From the NCBI GenBank assembly GCA_016793585.1, contig JAEUJR010000781.1, forward strand, positions 1-42,804: a stretch of DNA of 42,804 nt. The letters run 5' to 3'. The notes below the pieces were generated by a model. It was given only the letters and a program-made list of their open reading frames with translations. It was not told the DNA's origin and did no database searches. Shown here in pieces: positions 32,443-40,997 of this stretch. This DNA is from Archangium sp. Its GTDB lineage: Bacteria > Myxococcota > Myxococcia > Myxococcales > Myxococcaceae. A program made the position numbers and the translations under genes. Within the stretch, counting starts at the first letter, position 1, and every line of letters starts with the position of its first letter.

Positions 32443-33324
32443 TCAGGGCCACGCGCCAGACTTCGTCGCCGACTCACACCACGCCCAGAAGCGCCCAGCC
32501 TCTTCCACGCGCCTCGACTGCGGGCTCGAGTCGAACGGCTTCTTCTCGGCCCAGAAGTCTCCAGTCGTCTCGTCGAGCGAAGGGTCGAGCGCGGTGAAGC
32601 ACAACGAGTCGATGGCGTCGTCGAGCCGCGTGGCGAAGGGCATGTGAGGCATCACGTGAGCCATGAGGAAGTGCATCACGCCCGTCGTCGAGGCCTGCGC
32701 CGTCTCGGGCACGAAGCCAGGACACATCGCATGCACGGTAGCGCGCGACTTCGGAAGCCGGCGGGCGAGCTCGTTCACGAACCACACCAGGGCGAGCTTC
32801 GAGTTCTTGTACGCGCGCTCCGGGTGGTAGCCGCGCTCGAGGTTCGGGTCGTCGAAGTCGAAGTGCACGGGAACGCCGCGCGAATCTGGCAGGTGCAGCC
32901 TCGACGAGACGCAGACGATGCGCCCACCCGGGTTGAGGCGCGGCAACAGGCCCTTCGTGAGCAGGAACGGCGCGAGCACGTTCACGGCGAGCGTCTCTTC
33001 GAAGCCGTCGGCGCTGAGGCGGCGCGTGGGGCTCTGCTGCATCACGCCCGCGACGTGCATCACGACGTCGAAGCGCAATGTTGGTGGGAGCGACGCGAGG
33101 CACTGTTCGATGGACGCGAAGGACGAGAGGTCGGCCGCGAAGCACTCGAGGTTGGGAGCGACCGACGCCGCGCGGGCTTCACGCACGGTGCGCTCGGCCG
33201 ACGCCGCATCTCGGGTCGTCAGAACGACGTGATGTCCCCGCGCGGCCAGCGCCAGCACGACGCCCTTTCCCAGGCCGCGACCTCCACCCGTGACAAGCAC
33301 GGTCTTCGTCTGGTGTTGCGCCAT
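32443..33324 (-). CDS. Short-chain dehydrogenase/reductase, 293 aa
   Basis: A classical-to-extended SDR of the retinol-dehydrogenase-like type: cofactor loop TGGGRGLG (12-19), NVLAPF helix region, catalytic Ser near 140 (CVSSR) and YxxxK at Y172/K176 (AYKNSK). The Thr-Arg after beta-2 (LTTRDA) favours NADP(H). An Asn in the NVLAP motif completes the catalytic tetrad. The long C-terminal part (from LPKSRATVHAMCPGFV) is typical for this group. Substrate cannot be inferred. Divergent from a beta-barrel protein gene across 79 bp. Confidence 0.93.
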   Translation of the reverse strand: MAQHQTKTVLVTGGGRGLGKGVVLALAARGHHVVLTTRDAASAERTVREARAASVAPNLECFAADLSSFASIEQCLASLPPTLRFDVVMHVAGVMQQSPTRRLSADGFEETLAVNVLAPFLLTKGLLPRLNPGGRIVCVSSRLHLPDSRGVPVHFDFDDPNLERGYHPERAYKNSKLALVWFVNELARRLPKSRATVHAMCPGFVPETAQASTTGVMHFLMAHVMPHMPFATRLDDAIDSLCFTALDPSLDETTGDFWAEKKPFDSSPQSRRVEEAGRFWAWCESATKSGAWP

Positions 33325-33403
33325 GCGATGCAGACCATGCCTGCGCCGTGCCGCGGGCTACACTGTCGGTCGCTGCATCGAGAGGCAGCGTGCCCCGCAC
33401 ATC

Positions 33404-34294
33404 ATGCGATTGATTGGCTGTCTCCTTCTGCTCTGCACATCGTCAGCGTTCGCGCTCGACAAGCAGGGTTCGGCACACGCGGGCCAGCTCGTGAGCACGA
33501 GTCGCGAGTTCAACGTGTCGGGCACGCTGTTGCTGGGCGTGGCGCCGTACAACCCGAGCTACGCGGCGAGGCCTGACAACACGGGGCTGACGTTGCTGCG
33601 GTATGGCGCGCACCTCGACGTCGACTTGTTCGGGCCGCTGCTCTCGATTCCCATCGACGTGAGCTTCTTCAGCGACCGCGAGCGGCCGGGAGCGCTGGTG
33701 CTCGCGCCCTCGGAGTTCGACGTCATCGCGGGGCTCACGTCGTCGTTTCCGGTGGGCCCGGGTGGGCTCGAGTTCGGAGCCCGCGTCGAGCACGACCGGC
33801 CCGTCGACCGCGGCACGTTCACACAGACGTATGTCGATGCACGCGCGCGGTTTCTGTATTCGATGGCTGCGATTGCGCCGAAGCTCGCCGATGCGCTGCA
33901 GGAAGGTGACATCACCGGCTGGGCGACGCTGGGCTGGTTCATCGTGAACCCCACGTATGCCGCGCGCCCGGACAACACGGGCAATGCGTTGCTGCGGTAT
34001 GCGCTGCACTCGGAGCTGTCGATGTTCTCGGACCTGGTGAGCCTCGGGCTCGATGGCACGTTCTTCACGGACCGCATGGTGAGCGCGGTGGCTCCGACCG
34101 AGCTCGACTTCACGGCCGAGCTCATCTTTCACAAGGGGCCGTTCGAGGTGCACCTGGCGTACGAGCGCGACATGCCCGTCGACCGCGCGGGGCTGGTGCA
34201 GCAGTTCGTGTATCTGCTCGGCGCGTTCAGCTTCGATCTGCGTGGCGCGTTGCACCGCGCGTTCAGTCACACGAATCAGGTCGTCTCACCCTGA
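33404..34294 (+). CDS. Secreted barrel-like protein with two internal repeats, 296 aa
   Basis: Signal peptide MRLIGCLLLLCTSSAFA and then a beta-rich envelope protein built from two similar halves. The first repeat opens at residue 50 (NPSYAARPDNTGLTLLRYG) and the second at residue 182 (NPTYAARPDNTGNALLRYA); each continues with strands such as SIPIDVSFFSDRERPGALVL / SLGLDGTFFTDRMVSAVAPT and SEFDVIAGL / TELDFTAEL. The HDRPVDRGTFTQTYVDAR / ERDMPVDRAGLVQQFVYLL ends are also similar. This suggests gene duplication and fusion. Probably an outer-membrane barrel or a secreted beta-sandwich. I do not recognise the family. Start chosen from the signal peptide. Convergent with the WGR-like/LRR gene (4 bp). 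Confidence 0.82.
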   Translation: MRLIGCLLLLCTSSAFALDKQGSAHAGQLVSTSREFNVSGTLLLGVAPYNPSYAARPDNTGLTLLRYGAHLDVDLFGPLLSIPIDVSFFSDRERPGALVLAPSEFDVIAGLTSSFPVGPGGLEFGARVEHDRPVDRGTFTQTYVDARARFLYSMAAIAPKLADALQEGDITGWATLGWFIVNPTYAARPDNTGNALLRYALHSELSMFSDLVSLGLDGTFFTDRMVSAVAPTELDFTAELIFHKGPFEVHLAYERDMPVDRAGLVQQFVYLLGAFSFDLRGALHRAFSHTNQVVSP

Positions 34295-34298
34295 GCGG

Positions 34299-36053
34299 TC
34301 ACTCGCCGACGGCGCAATAGCGATACTCCCCGTCGTCGTCGTCGCGCTGGTCATCGGCCACCACGTTGGGGAGCGCAGCCTTCAGCCTGTCGACGTCGTC
34401 GATGAGGTTCTCTGAAACGTCGAGGCGCTCGAGGTGCTTCAGCCGGTCGACATTCTTCAACATCACCTCGACATCGGCGTCGCCAAGAATTCCCTTCGAG
34501 AAGTCGAGCACCTTCAACTTCGACAACACCTTCGACTGCAGCGTTGCCGCCAACAACTCACTCGAGAACTCGCAGTTCACGAACCCCAGGTGCGTGAGGC
34601 GCTCGAGACCAACCCCGTCGAGCAACGGCTGCACCAGCGAGACGTTGCCCTCGGCTCCATACCCATCGCTGCCGAACCAGACGTCGAGCCGCTCGAGCCT
34701 CGGCCACTTCGCGCGCACGATGCTCTCGATTTCACCTTCCGACAGGCCGCCTGACTCACGAATGAACGTCTTCAAGTTCGGCAGGTCGATGGCTCCAAGC
34801 GTGCCGCCTGCCCCGGAGCGAATGTGCAGCCACTCGAGCGAGGGCAGCTTCGACCAGTACGGCGAGAAGTCGCCGAACGGCGTCCACGAAATTTCACATT
34901 CCTCCGATGTATAATCATCGAAACACAACCGTTTGATGCTCGAGCCGCGAGGCGAGTTCACGACCGCTGCGAGCGTCTCGCTCCAATCATTGTCACTCTC
35001 GAAGCTCGCGAGACCGAAGCGCAGCTCGGTGACGAAGCGCGCGACCGGCAGCTCGAGAAACTGGCTCGTGAACATCGCGAGGTCGGTGCTCGAGTCGAGG
35101 TGCGTTCGTTTCAGCGTCGCCCCGACGAGGAGGCCATGCGACCACTTCAGGTCGAGCAGCTCACTCCCGAGCGTGTAGTCGACCTCACCCAGCAACGCGC
35201 TGGCGTGCGTCTCGAGAAACGCCGGGCCCTGGGCTGCGAGTTCTCCGCGGAGGTCGCCCTGGCCGAGCAACCAGTCGGCGTACACCTGCGCGGCCGCGCC
35301 GCGTGACTCGGGGCTCGCGCGCTCGAACGCCGCTTCGAGCTCGGGGTTGCTCACGAACTTCGGTGGCCCATCGAGCTGCGACAGGAACGTCACCGAGGTC
35401 GTGTGAGTCTTGAAGTTCCGCTGGTCGTCGGTGACGTGCCGCTCGAACGCAGTGCGAGCTTCTTCCGGCGTGGCGTGCTTCTCGCCGTGCTTCTGAAAGA
35501 CGTGGTCGACCAGCTGCGGCGTCTTCTGCGACGAGCGCCCCGCGACGATGCGCACCACGCGGCCGTCCCAGCTGACTTCGCGGAAGAAGATGAGCCCATC
35601 ACGTGTGTTCTCGAAGCGCGTCGTCACCACCTTGCGCTGACCGGCCGGCACCGGCGCGTCGAGCTCGCGCACCTTCAGCGGCACGGGCGGCGGAGGCGGC
35701 GGCGGTCTGGTGACGGGCGGCCCCACCGGACTCGTGGCAGGCCGTTGTCGCGCGAACTCCGCCTGGGTCTCGGCGAACCGGGCGGCATAGGTCTGCGCGT
35801 CCGACACGAGGCTGATGTTGAGCGCGCGCAGCCCACCGAGCGGATGGGGGTCGAGCCCGTTCACCTCGACCTCGACGCCAATCGCCGGCTGCCACCCACG
35901 GCACGCGGTCGCACCAAACCGATACGTGGCGCCATCTGCATGGGTGAGCGTGCCGACACCATCAGGCGTGAGCGCGGTCACCATGGCGCGAAAGGGCAAC
36001 GACCGCGGAGGCGCCGGAGCCTGCTTCTTCTTCAGGAAGTCGAAGAACCCCAT
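34299..36053 (-). CDS. OB-like, WGR-like, TIGR02996 and LRR protein, 584 aa
   Basis: N-terminus (MGFFDFLKKK) and an OB/cold-shock-like stretch (RAMVTALTPDGVGTLTHADG). After a Pro-rich linker (about 105-125) comes a WGR-like region (RFENTRDGLIFFREVSWDGR) lacking the literal WGR tripeptide. A TIGR02996-type segment, NPELEAAFERASPESRGAAA followed by YADWLLGQGD, occupies about 235-275. Leucine-rich repeats fill the rest, e.g. KLPSLEWLHIRSGAGGTLGA, LERLTHLGFVNCEF, LSKLKVLDFSKGILGDADVE and LKHLERLDVSENLI. Such combinations are typical of myxobacteria and planctomycetes, where the function is unknown. No signal peptide, so cytoplasmic. ATG 36053 is chosen because the longer upstream reading overlaps the DUF2252 gene. 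Confidence 0.85.
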   Translation of the reverse strand: MGFFDFLKKKQAPAPPRSLPFRAMVTALTPDGVGTLTHADGATYRFGATACRGWQPAIGVEVEVNGLDPHPLGGLRALNISLVSDAQTYAARFAETQAEFARQRPATSPVGPPVTRPPPPPPPVPLKVRELDAPVPAGQRKVVTTRFENTRDGLIFFREVSWDGRVVRIVAGRSSQKTPQLVDHVFQKHGEKHATPEEARTAFERHVTDDQRNFKTHTTSVTFLSQLDGPPKFVSNPELEAAFERASPESRGAAAQVYADWLLGQGDLRGELAAQGPAFLETHASALLGEVDYTLGSELLDLKWSHGLLVGATLKRTHLDSSTDLAMFTSQFLELPVARFVTELRFGLASFESDNDWSETLAAVVNSPRGSSIKRLCFDDYTSEECEISWTPFGDFSPYWSKLPSLEWLHIRSGAGGTLGAIDLPNLKTFIRESGGLSEGEIESIVRAKWPRLERLDVWFGSDGYGAEGNVSLVQPLLDGVGLERLTHLGFVNCEFSSELLAATLQSKVLSKLKVLDFSKGILGDADVEVMLKNVDRLKHLERLDVSENLIDDVDRLKAALPNVVADDQRDDDDGEYRYCAVGE

Positions 36054-36063
36054 TCCGTCTCTC

Positions 36064-37194
36064 CTATTGCGCGCCGAACCGGTCGAAGACGACGTCGCAG
36101 AACTGAAGAAACGCCGTCTCGTGCAGACCGGCCAGGTGTTGCGCGCCATCGAGGGCCCGCGCGCGATGCCCCGCGCTCCACCGTGTCGATGCGCCGCCGC
36201 GCCGGTGAATCTCTCCGACGAGAAAGCCGAGGTAGCGCGCGTACGACGACAGCGCCTCGGGCGGCAGCTCGTCGACGCCCAGCTTGTCCTCCTTCGCACC
36301 GAGCTTCGTGATGACGACCGGCAAGCGCCCCAATCGCGAAGCGCCGAAGCACGCGGGCGGCTTCGGCAACACCCGCTGCATCACCGAGACGAGTTGATCA
36401 GCCGACGCCGCCTTCGATGAGAACGCCGAGCCGCGAACCTCTTTCACCTCGAGCAACCACGGCGTCGCGTCGCCTTTCACCAGCACCAGCAGCCGCTCCA
36501 CGCCGAGCGAACCGGTGCCTGCGATGCGCCGCGTGACGTCGAGCACCTCGAGCACGCCTTCGGCAATCGGCCTCGACGGCCTCCAGGCCTTCAACGCGGC
36601 GCCCACCTGACGGCGCACGGCCACCGGAGCCTCGGGCGTCTTCTCGGGGTTGCGAACCAACCGACCCGCCTCGTCGACCTTCTTCTTCAGCACCGCCGCC
36701 GCCGGCAGCGCGTTCACCTCGTTCGCCAGCTGCTTCACGAACGCCGGCGGCCGCACCAGCCCGTTGCGCAACCCGACGTCGTGCCCATCGAGCATCGCCC
36801 AGCCCAGCTCGAGCACCTTCACGCCAGACACCTGCAGCTCGGAGCGCGCCAGCAGCGTCGACGTCAGCAGCCGCACCACGTCGAACGCGATGGGCCCGTC
36901 GAACGTCTCGTCGAAGTCGTTCACGTGAAACGTCACCCCACGCGCCGAGCGGAACACGCCGACGTTCTCGAGGTGCAGGTCTCCGACGAGCGAGGCTACG
37001 CCCGGCAGCCCCCGCAGCAGCTTCGGCTCCTGCGAGAGCGCCTTCGCCCACGTCGCCGACGCCCCACGCAGGAACGCGAACGGAGACCTCGCCATGCGCT
37101 GCCACTTCCGCTCGAGGAGCTCTGGCCGCCGCCCCAGCCGCGCCACGTCTGCCTCGAGCTGCACCGCCGCCAGCGTCGCCATGCCTGCCGACAT
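36064..37194 (-). CDS. DUF2252 family protein, 376 aa
   Basis: A DUF2252 protein: FAFLRGASATWAKAL near the N-terminus, then SLVGDLHLENVGVFRSARG, FHVNDFDETFDGPIAFDVVR and LLTSTLLAR, all in the expected order. The family has a protein-kinase-like fold, with HLEN/NDFDE akin to catalytic and metal sites of aminoglycoside-phosphotransferase-type enzymes; its biochemical role is unknown. The sequence is complete (typical length 380-470). ATG 37194 is used; ATG 37182 is a reasonable alternative. The gene precedes the WGR/LRR gene by 10 bp on the same strand, so both may be co-transcribed. Divergent from the MopE-like gene. Confidence 0.9.
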   Translation of the reverse strand: MSAGMATLAAVQLEADVARLGRRPELLERKWQRMARSPFAFLRGASATWAKALSQEPKLLRGLPGVASLVGDLHLENVGVFRSARGVTFHVNDFDETFDGPIAFDVVRLLTSTLLARSELQVSGVKVLELGWAMLDGHDVGLRNGLVRPPAFVKQLANEVNALPAAAVLKKKVDEAGRLVRNPEKTPEAPVAVRRQVGAALKAWRPSRPIAEGVLEVLDVTRRIAGTGSLGVERLLVLVKGDATPWLLEVKEVRGSAFSSKAASADQLVSVMQRVLPKPPACFGASRLGRLPVVITKLGAKEDKLGVDELPPEALSSYARYLGFLVGEIHRRGGASTRWSAGHRARALDGAQHLAGLHETAFLQFCDVVFDRFGAQ

Positions 37195-37301
37195 ACTCCG
37201 GGGGATTGCGCGGCGGCGGGCTGGTCTGCACAGATGGCACGTCTCCTGTGTCTCCTCGCAGGAACATTCCCCACGGCCGGAATTTCCGTCATGAGGACCT
37301 G

Positions 37302-39887
37302 ATGCGTTTGCACCCCCGCCCCTTCCGCGTTCACGCCATCGGTGTCGCGCTGCTCGTCGCCATCGCCGGAGGCGCCTGCACCTGCACTCCGAAGAAGCCG
37401 GTCATGGAGACCCTCAAGAAGGAGGGCGAGGCCTGCATGGCCGACGACCGCTGCGAGACGGGCCTGTGTGACGGCGCGCCGCCCGTGTGCGTGCGCAAGT
37501 GCTCCGTCGGCTGCAAGACCGAAGAGGTCTGCACACAGCTCACGCCCGGCCGCTTCAGCTGTCAGCCTGATCAACGCCGCCTCTGCCAGGCCTGTCAGCT
37601 CGACAGCGACTGCCCGTACCCGGCCGACAAGTGCATCGTGGTGAACGGCGAGAAGGTGTGTGGCCGCGACTGCGCCTTCGACCAGTCGTGCCCGACCGGT
37701 TACGTCTGCGTGAACGGCCGCGGCTCCGACGGCGTGACGAAGGTGCAGCAGTGCTCGCCGATGGTGGCGAGCTGCGCGTGCCTCGCGCGTGGAGACCTCA
37801 TGCAGGGCTGCTCGGTGTCGAATGATGCGGGCACGTGCATGGGCGTGAAGACCTGCGACCTCGTGAACAACGGCGTCACCTGCAGCGCGAAGACGCCGAA
37901 GCTCGAGACCTGCAACGGTGAAGACGACGACTGCGACGGGCGCATCGACGAAGACGGCATGATGGTCTCGTGCGGCGTCGGCGCCTGCATGCGCACGGTG
38001 AACGCCTGCGCCGACGGCGGCATCGCGCTGTGCACCCCGGGCATGCCCATCACCGAGCTCTGCAACAACGTCGACGACGACTGCGACGGCACCATCGACA
38101 ACGGCTTCCCCATCGACAACGACCGCGACAACTGTGGCGGCTGTGGCGTGCGCTGCACGCTCCCCCACGCGACGCCGACGTGCAGCTCGCGCATGTGTCA
38201 GGTGTCGTCGTGCGACCCGGGCTGGGAGAACTGCGACACGCTTCACCCCAACGGCTGTGAAGTCGAGACGGCCACCAACGCGATGAACTGCGGGCGCTGC
38301 GGCAACTCGTGCATGCGGCCGAACTCCACCGCGACGTGCGTGGCCGGCATGTGCCAGTTCCAGTGCGCGGCGGGCTTCATCGACCTGAACAACGACCCGA
38401 GCGACGGCTGTGAGTACGCGTGCACCGCGACGTCACCGACCGACCTGCCCGACCTCGCCTTCACCGACGCCAACTGCGACGGCATCGACGGAGAGCTCAC
38501 CAACGGCATCTTCGTCTCGCCGAACGGCCTCGACACCGCGGCGGGCACGAGAGCGGCGCCCAAGCGCACGCTGACGGCGGCCGTCACGGCGGCGACGACG
38601 ACGGGCAAGCGCGACATCTACATCGCTGCGGGCACCTACTCGGGCTCGCTCACCATCGCAGGCGCCTCGGGCCTCAACGTGGCGGGCGGGTACCACCCGA
38701 TGACGTGGCAGCGCGCGACGACGAACCAGGTCATCGTGCAGGGAGGCGCGAAGGCGCTCGACCTCGACTTCGCCAACGACGTGCTGGTGCAGTCGATTCG
38801 ATTCGAGGGCGGCCTCGGCACGCCCAACGCGTACGGCGCCTTCATCAAGGACTCGTCGAACGTGCAGCTGCAGGCGCTCGAGCTGCGCGCCGGCAACGGC
38901 GCTCCGGGAGCGAACGGCGCGACGCAGAGCGGTGGTACCCCGGGCAGCCCGGGCGGCACCGGCGGCGTCGGCTGCGGAGACAACGGCGTGCCCGGCAACC
39001 CGCTCAGCTGCGCCATCTGGTCGTGCTCGCTGCCCTCACCAGGTTCGGCGGGGCCTGCCGGTTGTGGAGGCACGGCCAACAACGGCGGTCAGGGTGGCTC
39101 GGCGACGTACGGCGCGACGAGTGGACCAGGCTCGGCCGGGCAGGCCGCACCGGGTGGAGCCCCAGCTGGCCAGGGTGTCGGCGGCCAGAGTGGCTCCATC
39201 ACACCCGCCGCAGCCGCCAATGGGCAGAACGGCAGCGACGGCATGGGCGGCTCCAACGGCAACGGCGGAGGCATGGGCACGTTCTCGTCGGCCGGCTTCA
39301 CGCCTGCGAATGGGCAGCCAGGCATGGCGGGCACGAATGGGCGCGGCGGCGGCGGTGGTGGCGGCGGCTGCGGCGGCATCGAGGCGGTGTCGGGGTGCAT
39401 CAGCTACGGCAGCGCGGGCGGCGGTGGTGGTGGTGGCGGCTGCGGTGGTTCGGCGGGGCAGCCCGGGCTCGGCGGGGGCGCCTCCATCGGCGTCTTCCTC
39501 TCGAACTCGCAGGTCTCGGCGCGCAACGTCTCGGTGACGGCAGGCACGGGTGGCCGTGGTGGCACCGGCAGCGCCGGCGGCGGCGGTGGCATGGGCGGCA
39601 TGGGCGGCACGTCGCCGTACGGCGGCAACGACCCGCTCGGTGATGGCACCGGTCAGGGTACGGCCTGCCGCGGGGGTACGGGGGGCAATGGCGGCAACGG
39701 TGGACCCGGTGGGCACGGTGGCGGCGGCTCTGGCGGGCCCTCGTATGGCCTCGTTCGCAACATGAACGGCTCCTCGTGGACGTCGACCGGCTCCTCACTC
39801 ATCACCACCGGCACTGGCGGCGTCGCGGGCACCTCTCCTGGAAACGCGGGCCAGGCCGGGCCGTCGAGCACGCAGCTGCTCTATTGA
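37302..39887 (+). CDS. MopE-like Cys-rich surface protein with beta-helix and Gly-rich C-terminus, 861 aa
   Basis: Signal peptide or lipobox region (VALLVAIAGGACTC, with two Cys near 26-28) followed by many Cys-rich repeats in the style of stigma/EGF units. Two MopE-like metal-binding units follow: CNGEDDDCDGRIDED from residue 204 and CNNVDDDCDGTIDNG from residue 254. More Cys-rich segments (CGGCGVRC, CGRCGNSC) precede a DUF1565/right-handed beta-helix-like part (FVSPNGLDTAAGTRAAPKRT, then RDIYIAAGTYSGSLTIAG). The last third is almost pure Gly/Ser/Asn repeats (e.g. GRGGGGGGGGCGG). ATG 37302 has AGGA 5 nt before. MopE proteins of methanotrophs bind copper on the surface; a metal or calcium role here is inference. 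Confidence 0.85.
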   Translation: MRLHPRPFRVHAIGVALLVAIAGGACTCTPKKPVMETLKKEGEACMADDRCETGLCDGAPPVCVRKCSVGCKTEEVCTQLTPGRFSCQPDQRRLCQACQLDSDCPYPADKCIVVNGEKVCGRDCAFDQSCPTGYVCVNGRGSDGVTKVQQCSPMVASCACLARGDLMQGCSVSNDAGTCMGVKTCDLVNNGVTCSAKTPKLETCNGEDDDCDGRIDEDGMMVSCGVGACMRTVNACADGGIALCTPGMPITELCNNVDDDCDGTIDNGFPIDNDRDNCGGCGVRCTLPHATPTCSSRMCQVSSCDPGWENCDTLHPNGCEVETATNAMNCGRCGNSCMRPNSTATCVAGMCQFQCAAGFIDLNNDPSDGCEYACTATSPTDLPDLAFTDANCDGIDGELTNGIFVSPNGLDTAAGTRAAPKRTLTAAVTAATTTGKRDIYIAAGTYSGSLTIAGASGLNVAGGYHPMTWQRATTNQVIVQGGAKALDLDFANDVLVQSIRFEGGLGTPNAYGAFIKDSSNVQLQALELRAGNGAPGANGATQSGGTPGSPGGTGGVGCGDNGVPGNPLSCAIWSCSLPSPGSAGPAGCGGTANNGGQGGSATYGATSGPGSAGQAAPGGAPAGQGVGGQSGSITPAAAANGQNGSDGMGGSNGNGGGMGTFSSAGFTPANGQPGMAGTNGRGGGGGGGGCGGIEAVSGCISYGSAGGGGGGGGCGGSAGQPGLGGGASIGVFLSNSQVSARNVSVTAGTGGRGGTGSAGGGGGMGGMGGTSPYGGNDPLGDGTGQGTACRGGTGGNGGNGGPGGHGGGGSGGPSYGLVRNMNGSSWTSTGSSLITTGTGGVAGTSPGNAGQAGPSSTQLLY

Positions 39888-39933
39888 GCGCTTCACAGCA
39901 GCCGTTCCACCCGGCTTCAGGCACGATGGCTCG

Positions 39934-40917
39934 ATGCGTGGTCTTCGAGCATCGTTCCTGATTCTGCTGGCGGGTTGTGGCGGTTCTTCCGGGGCTCCTG
40001 ACGCCGGGCCCATCGTCAGCACGGGCGCCGGGCACTTCACCTACAGCTTCGACGACAAGGTCTTCCGCATCGACGCGCGCGCCGGTGCGACGCCCGAGAA
40101 CGTCAGCACCGCGCTCGCCCGCTTCGGCGCCGGCACGCGTGACCGCTGGTTGATTCCCTCGCTCGACGGCGCGTGGCTGGTGCTCTCGACCGACCGGCTC
40201 GCGTGTTCGCTCGGAGAGTGTCTGGCCATCGCTCCGCGCGACCTCTCGTCGTTGTCACTCGTCTCGCCCGGCGGCATGGAGCAGGCCATCGAGGGCACGC
40301 CCGCCGTCGACACCACTGGCTCCATCGTCGTCTACCCGTCGCGCGAAGGGCCTCACGAGAACGACCTGTGGGTGACGCGCAAGACGGGCTCCACCTGGGG
40401 CGCGCCGACGTTGCTCACGGGAAGCTCCACGGCGCAGTGGAACAACATGCCCGCGCTCTCGTTCGACCAGCAGCGCGTGTTCTTCGATTGCGGCGCCGAC
40501 ACGTACCCGGAGTCGGGCAACAACGACGCGTGCGAAGTGAAGCTCGACGGCTCGGGTTTTCGCGTGCTGGCGCGCCCGTCGACGCTGCCGAACACGCGAG
40601 AGAACTTCGTGCAGTTTCCCCACGACTCGCTCGACGGCGTGCTGATGCAGGGCAGCTGGCCCATCATGGGCGCTTCTCCCGAGACCATCTGGCTGTTGCC
40701 CGCCACCGGAGCCCCCACGCCCATCGCGCGCACCTTCGAGAACGCGGTCTCTCCCTGCGGGTTGCGTGACGGCCGCTTCGGCATGTTGTGGCTGGGCCGC
40801 ATGGGCAACGCCGCGGGCAAACACGAGCTGACGTTGGCGGGCCGCGACGGAGCCCTGCTCACGGTGCTCACGCCCGACGTCGACGTCTCCGACATCGGCA
40901 TCGGCTGCTCCGATTGA
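39934..40917 (+). CDS. TolB-like propeller lipoprotein, 327 aa
   Basis: Lipobox LLAGCGG (lipidated C15) followed by a Ser/Gly spacer. The body has repeated strands in a six- or seven-bladed propeller style: GHFTYSFDDKVFRIDARAGA, WLIPSLDGAWLVLSTDRLAC, GSIVVYPSREGPHENDLWVT, ALSFDQQRVFFDCGADTYPE, ETIWLLPATGAPTPIARTF, GRFGMLWLGRMGNAAGKHEL. TolB/WD40-like lipoproteins of this kind are common in myxobacteria and their roles are largely unknown. ATG 39934 is used. It starts 46 bp after the MopE-like gene and ends 80 bp before a TTG-started barrel gene, so the three may be expressed together. Confidence 0.8.
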   Translation: MRGLRASFLILLAGCGGSSGAPDAGPIVSTGAGHFTYSFDDKVFRIDARAGATPENVSTALARFGAGTRDRWLIPSLDGAWLVLSTDRLACSLGECLAIAPRDLSSLSLVSPGGMEQAIEGTPAVDTTGSIVVYPSREGPHENDLWVTRKTGSTWGAPTLLTGSSTAQWNNMPALSFDQQRVFFDCGADTYPESGNNDACEVKLDGSGFRVLARPSTLPNTRENFVQFPHDSLDGVLMQGSWPIMGASPETIWLLPATGAPTPIARTFENAVSPCGLRDGRFGMLWLGRMGNAAGKHELTLAGRDGALLTVLTPDVDVSDIGIGCSD

Positions 40918-40985
40918 GCCTGCGTGGCGGGGGTCTTCCGTCGAAGGGGCGAGCCTGCCTACCCTGCCGCTCCGGCCGGCGCTGA

Positions 40986-40990
40986 AGGAG
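40986..40990 (+). promoter_or_regulatory. Strong Shine-Dalgarno site deciding a TTG start
   Basis: AGGAG lies 7 nt before TTG 40998. No ATG or GTG occurs in frame near this position, and the TTG opens a good signal peptide (LALILPLVVSQAQV). The site therefore decides the start of the outer membrane barrel gene. Confidence 0.7.
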
Positions 40991-40997
40991 CACGCCT

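Noticed and set aside
36996..38246. A 416-codon open frame on the minus strand spanning the divergent DUF2252/MopE region
   Set aside because: Translation is low-complexity Arg/Ala/His/Val, it overlaps two clear genes in other frames and has no recognisable domain. It is a GC-rich shadow.
38900..39800. Dense short repeats resembling an array
   Set aside because: They are in-frame Gly/Ser/Asn codon repeats of one protein; there are no constant repeats with unique spacers, so it is not a CRISPR.
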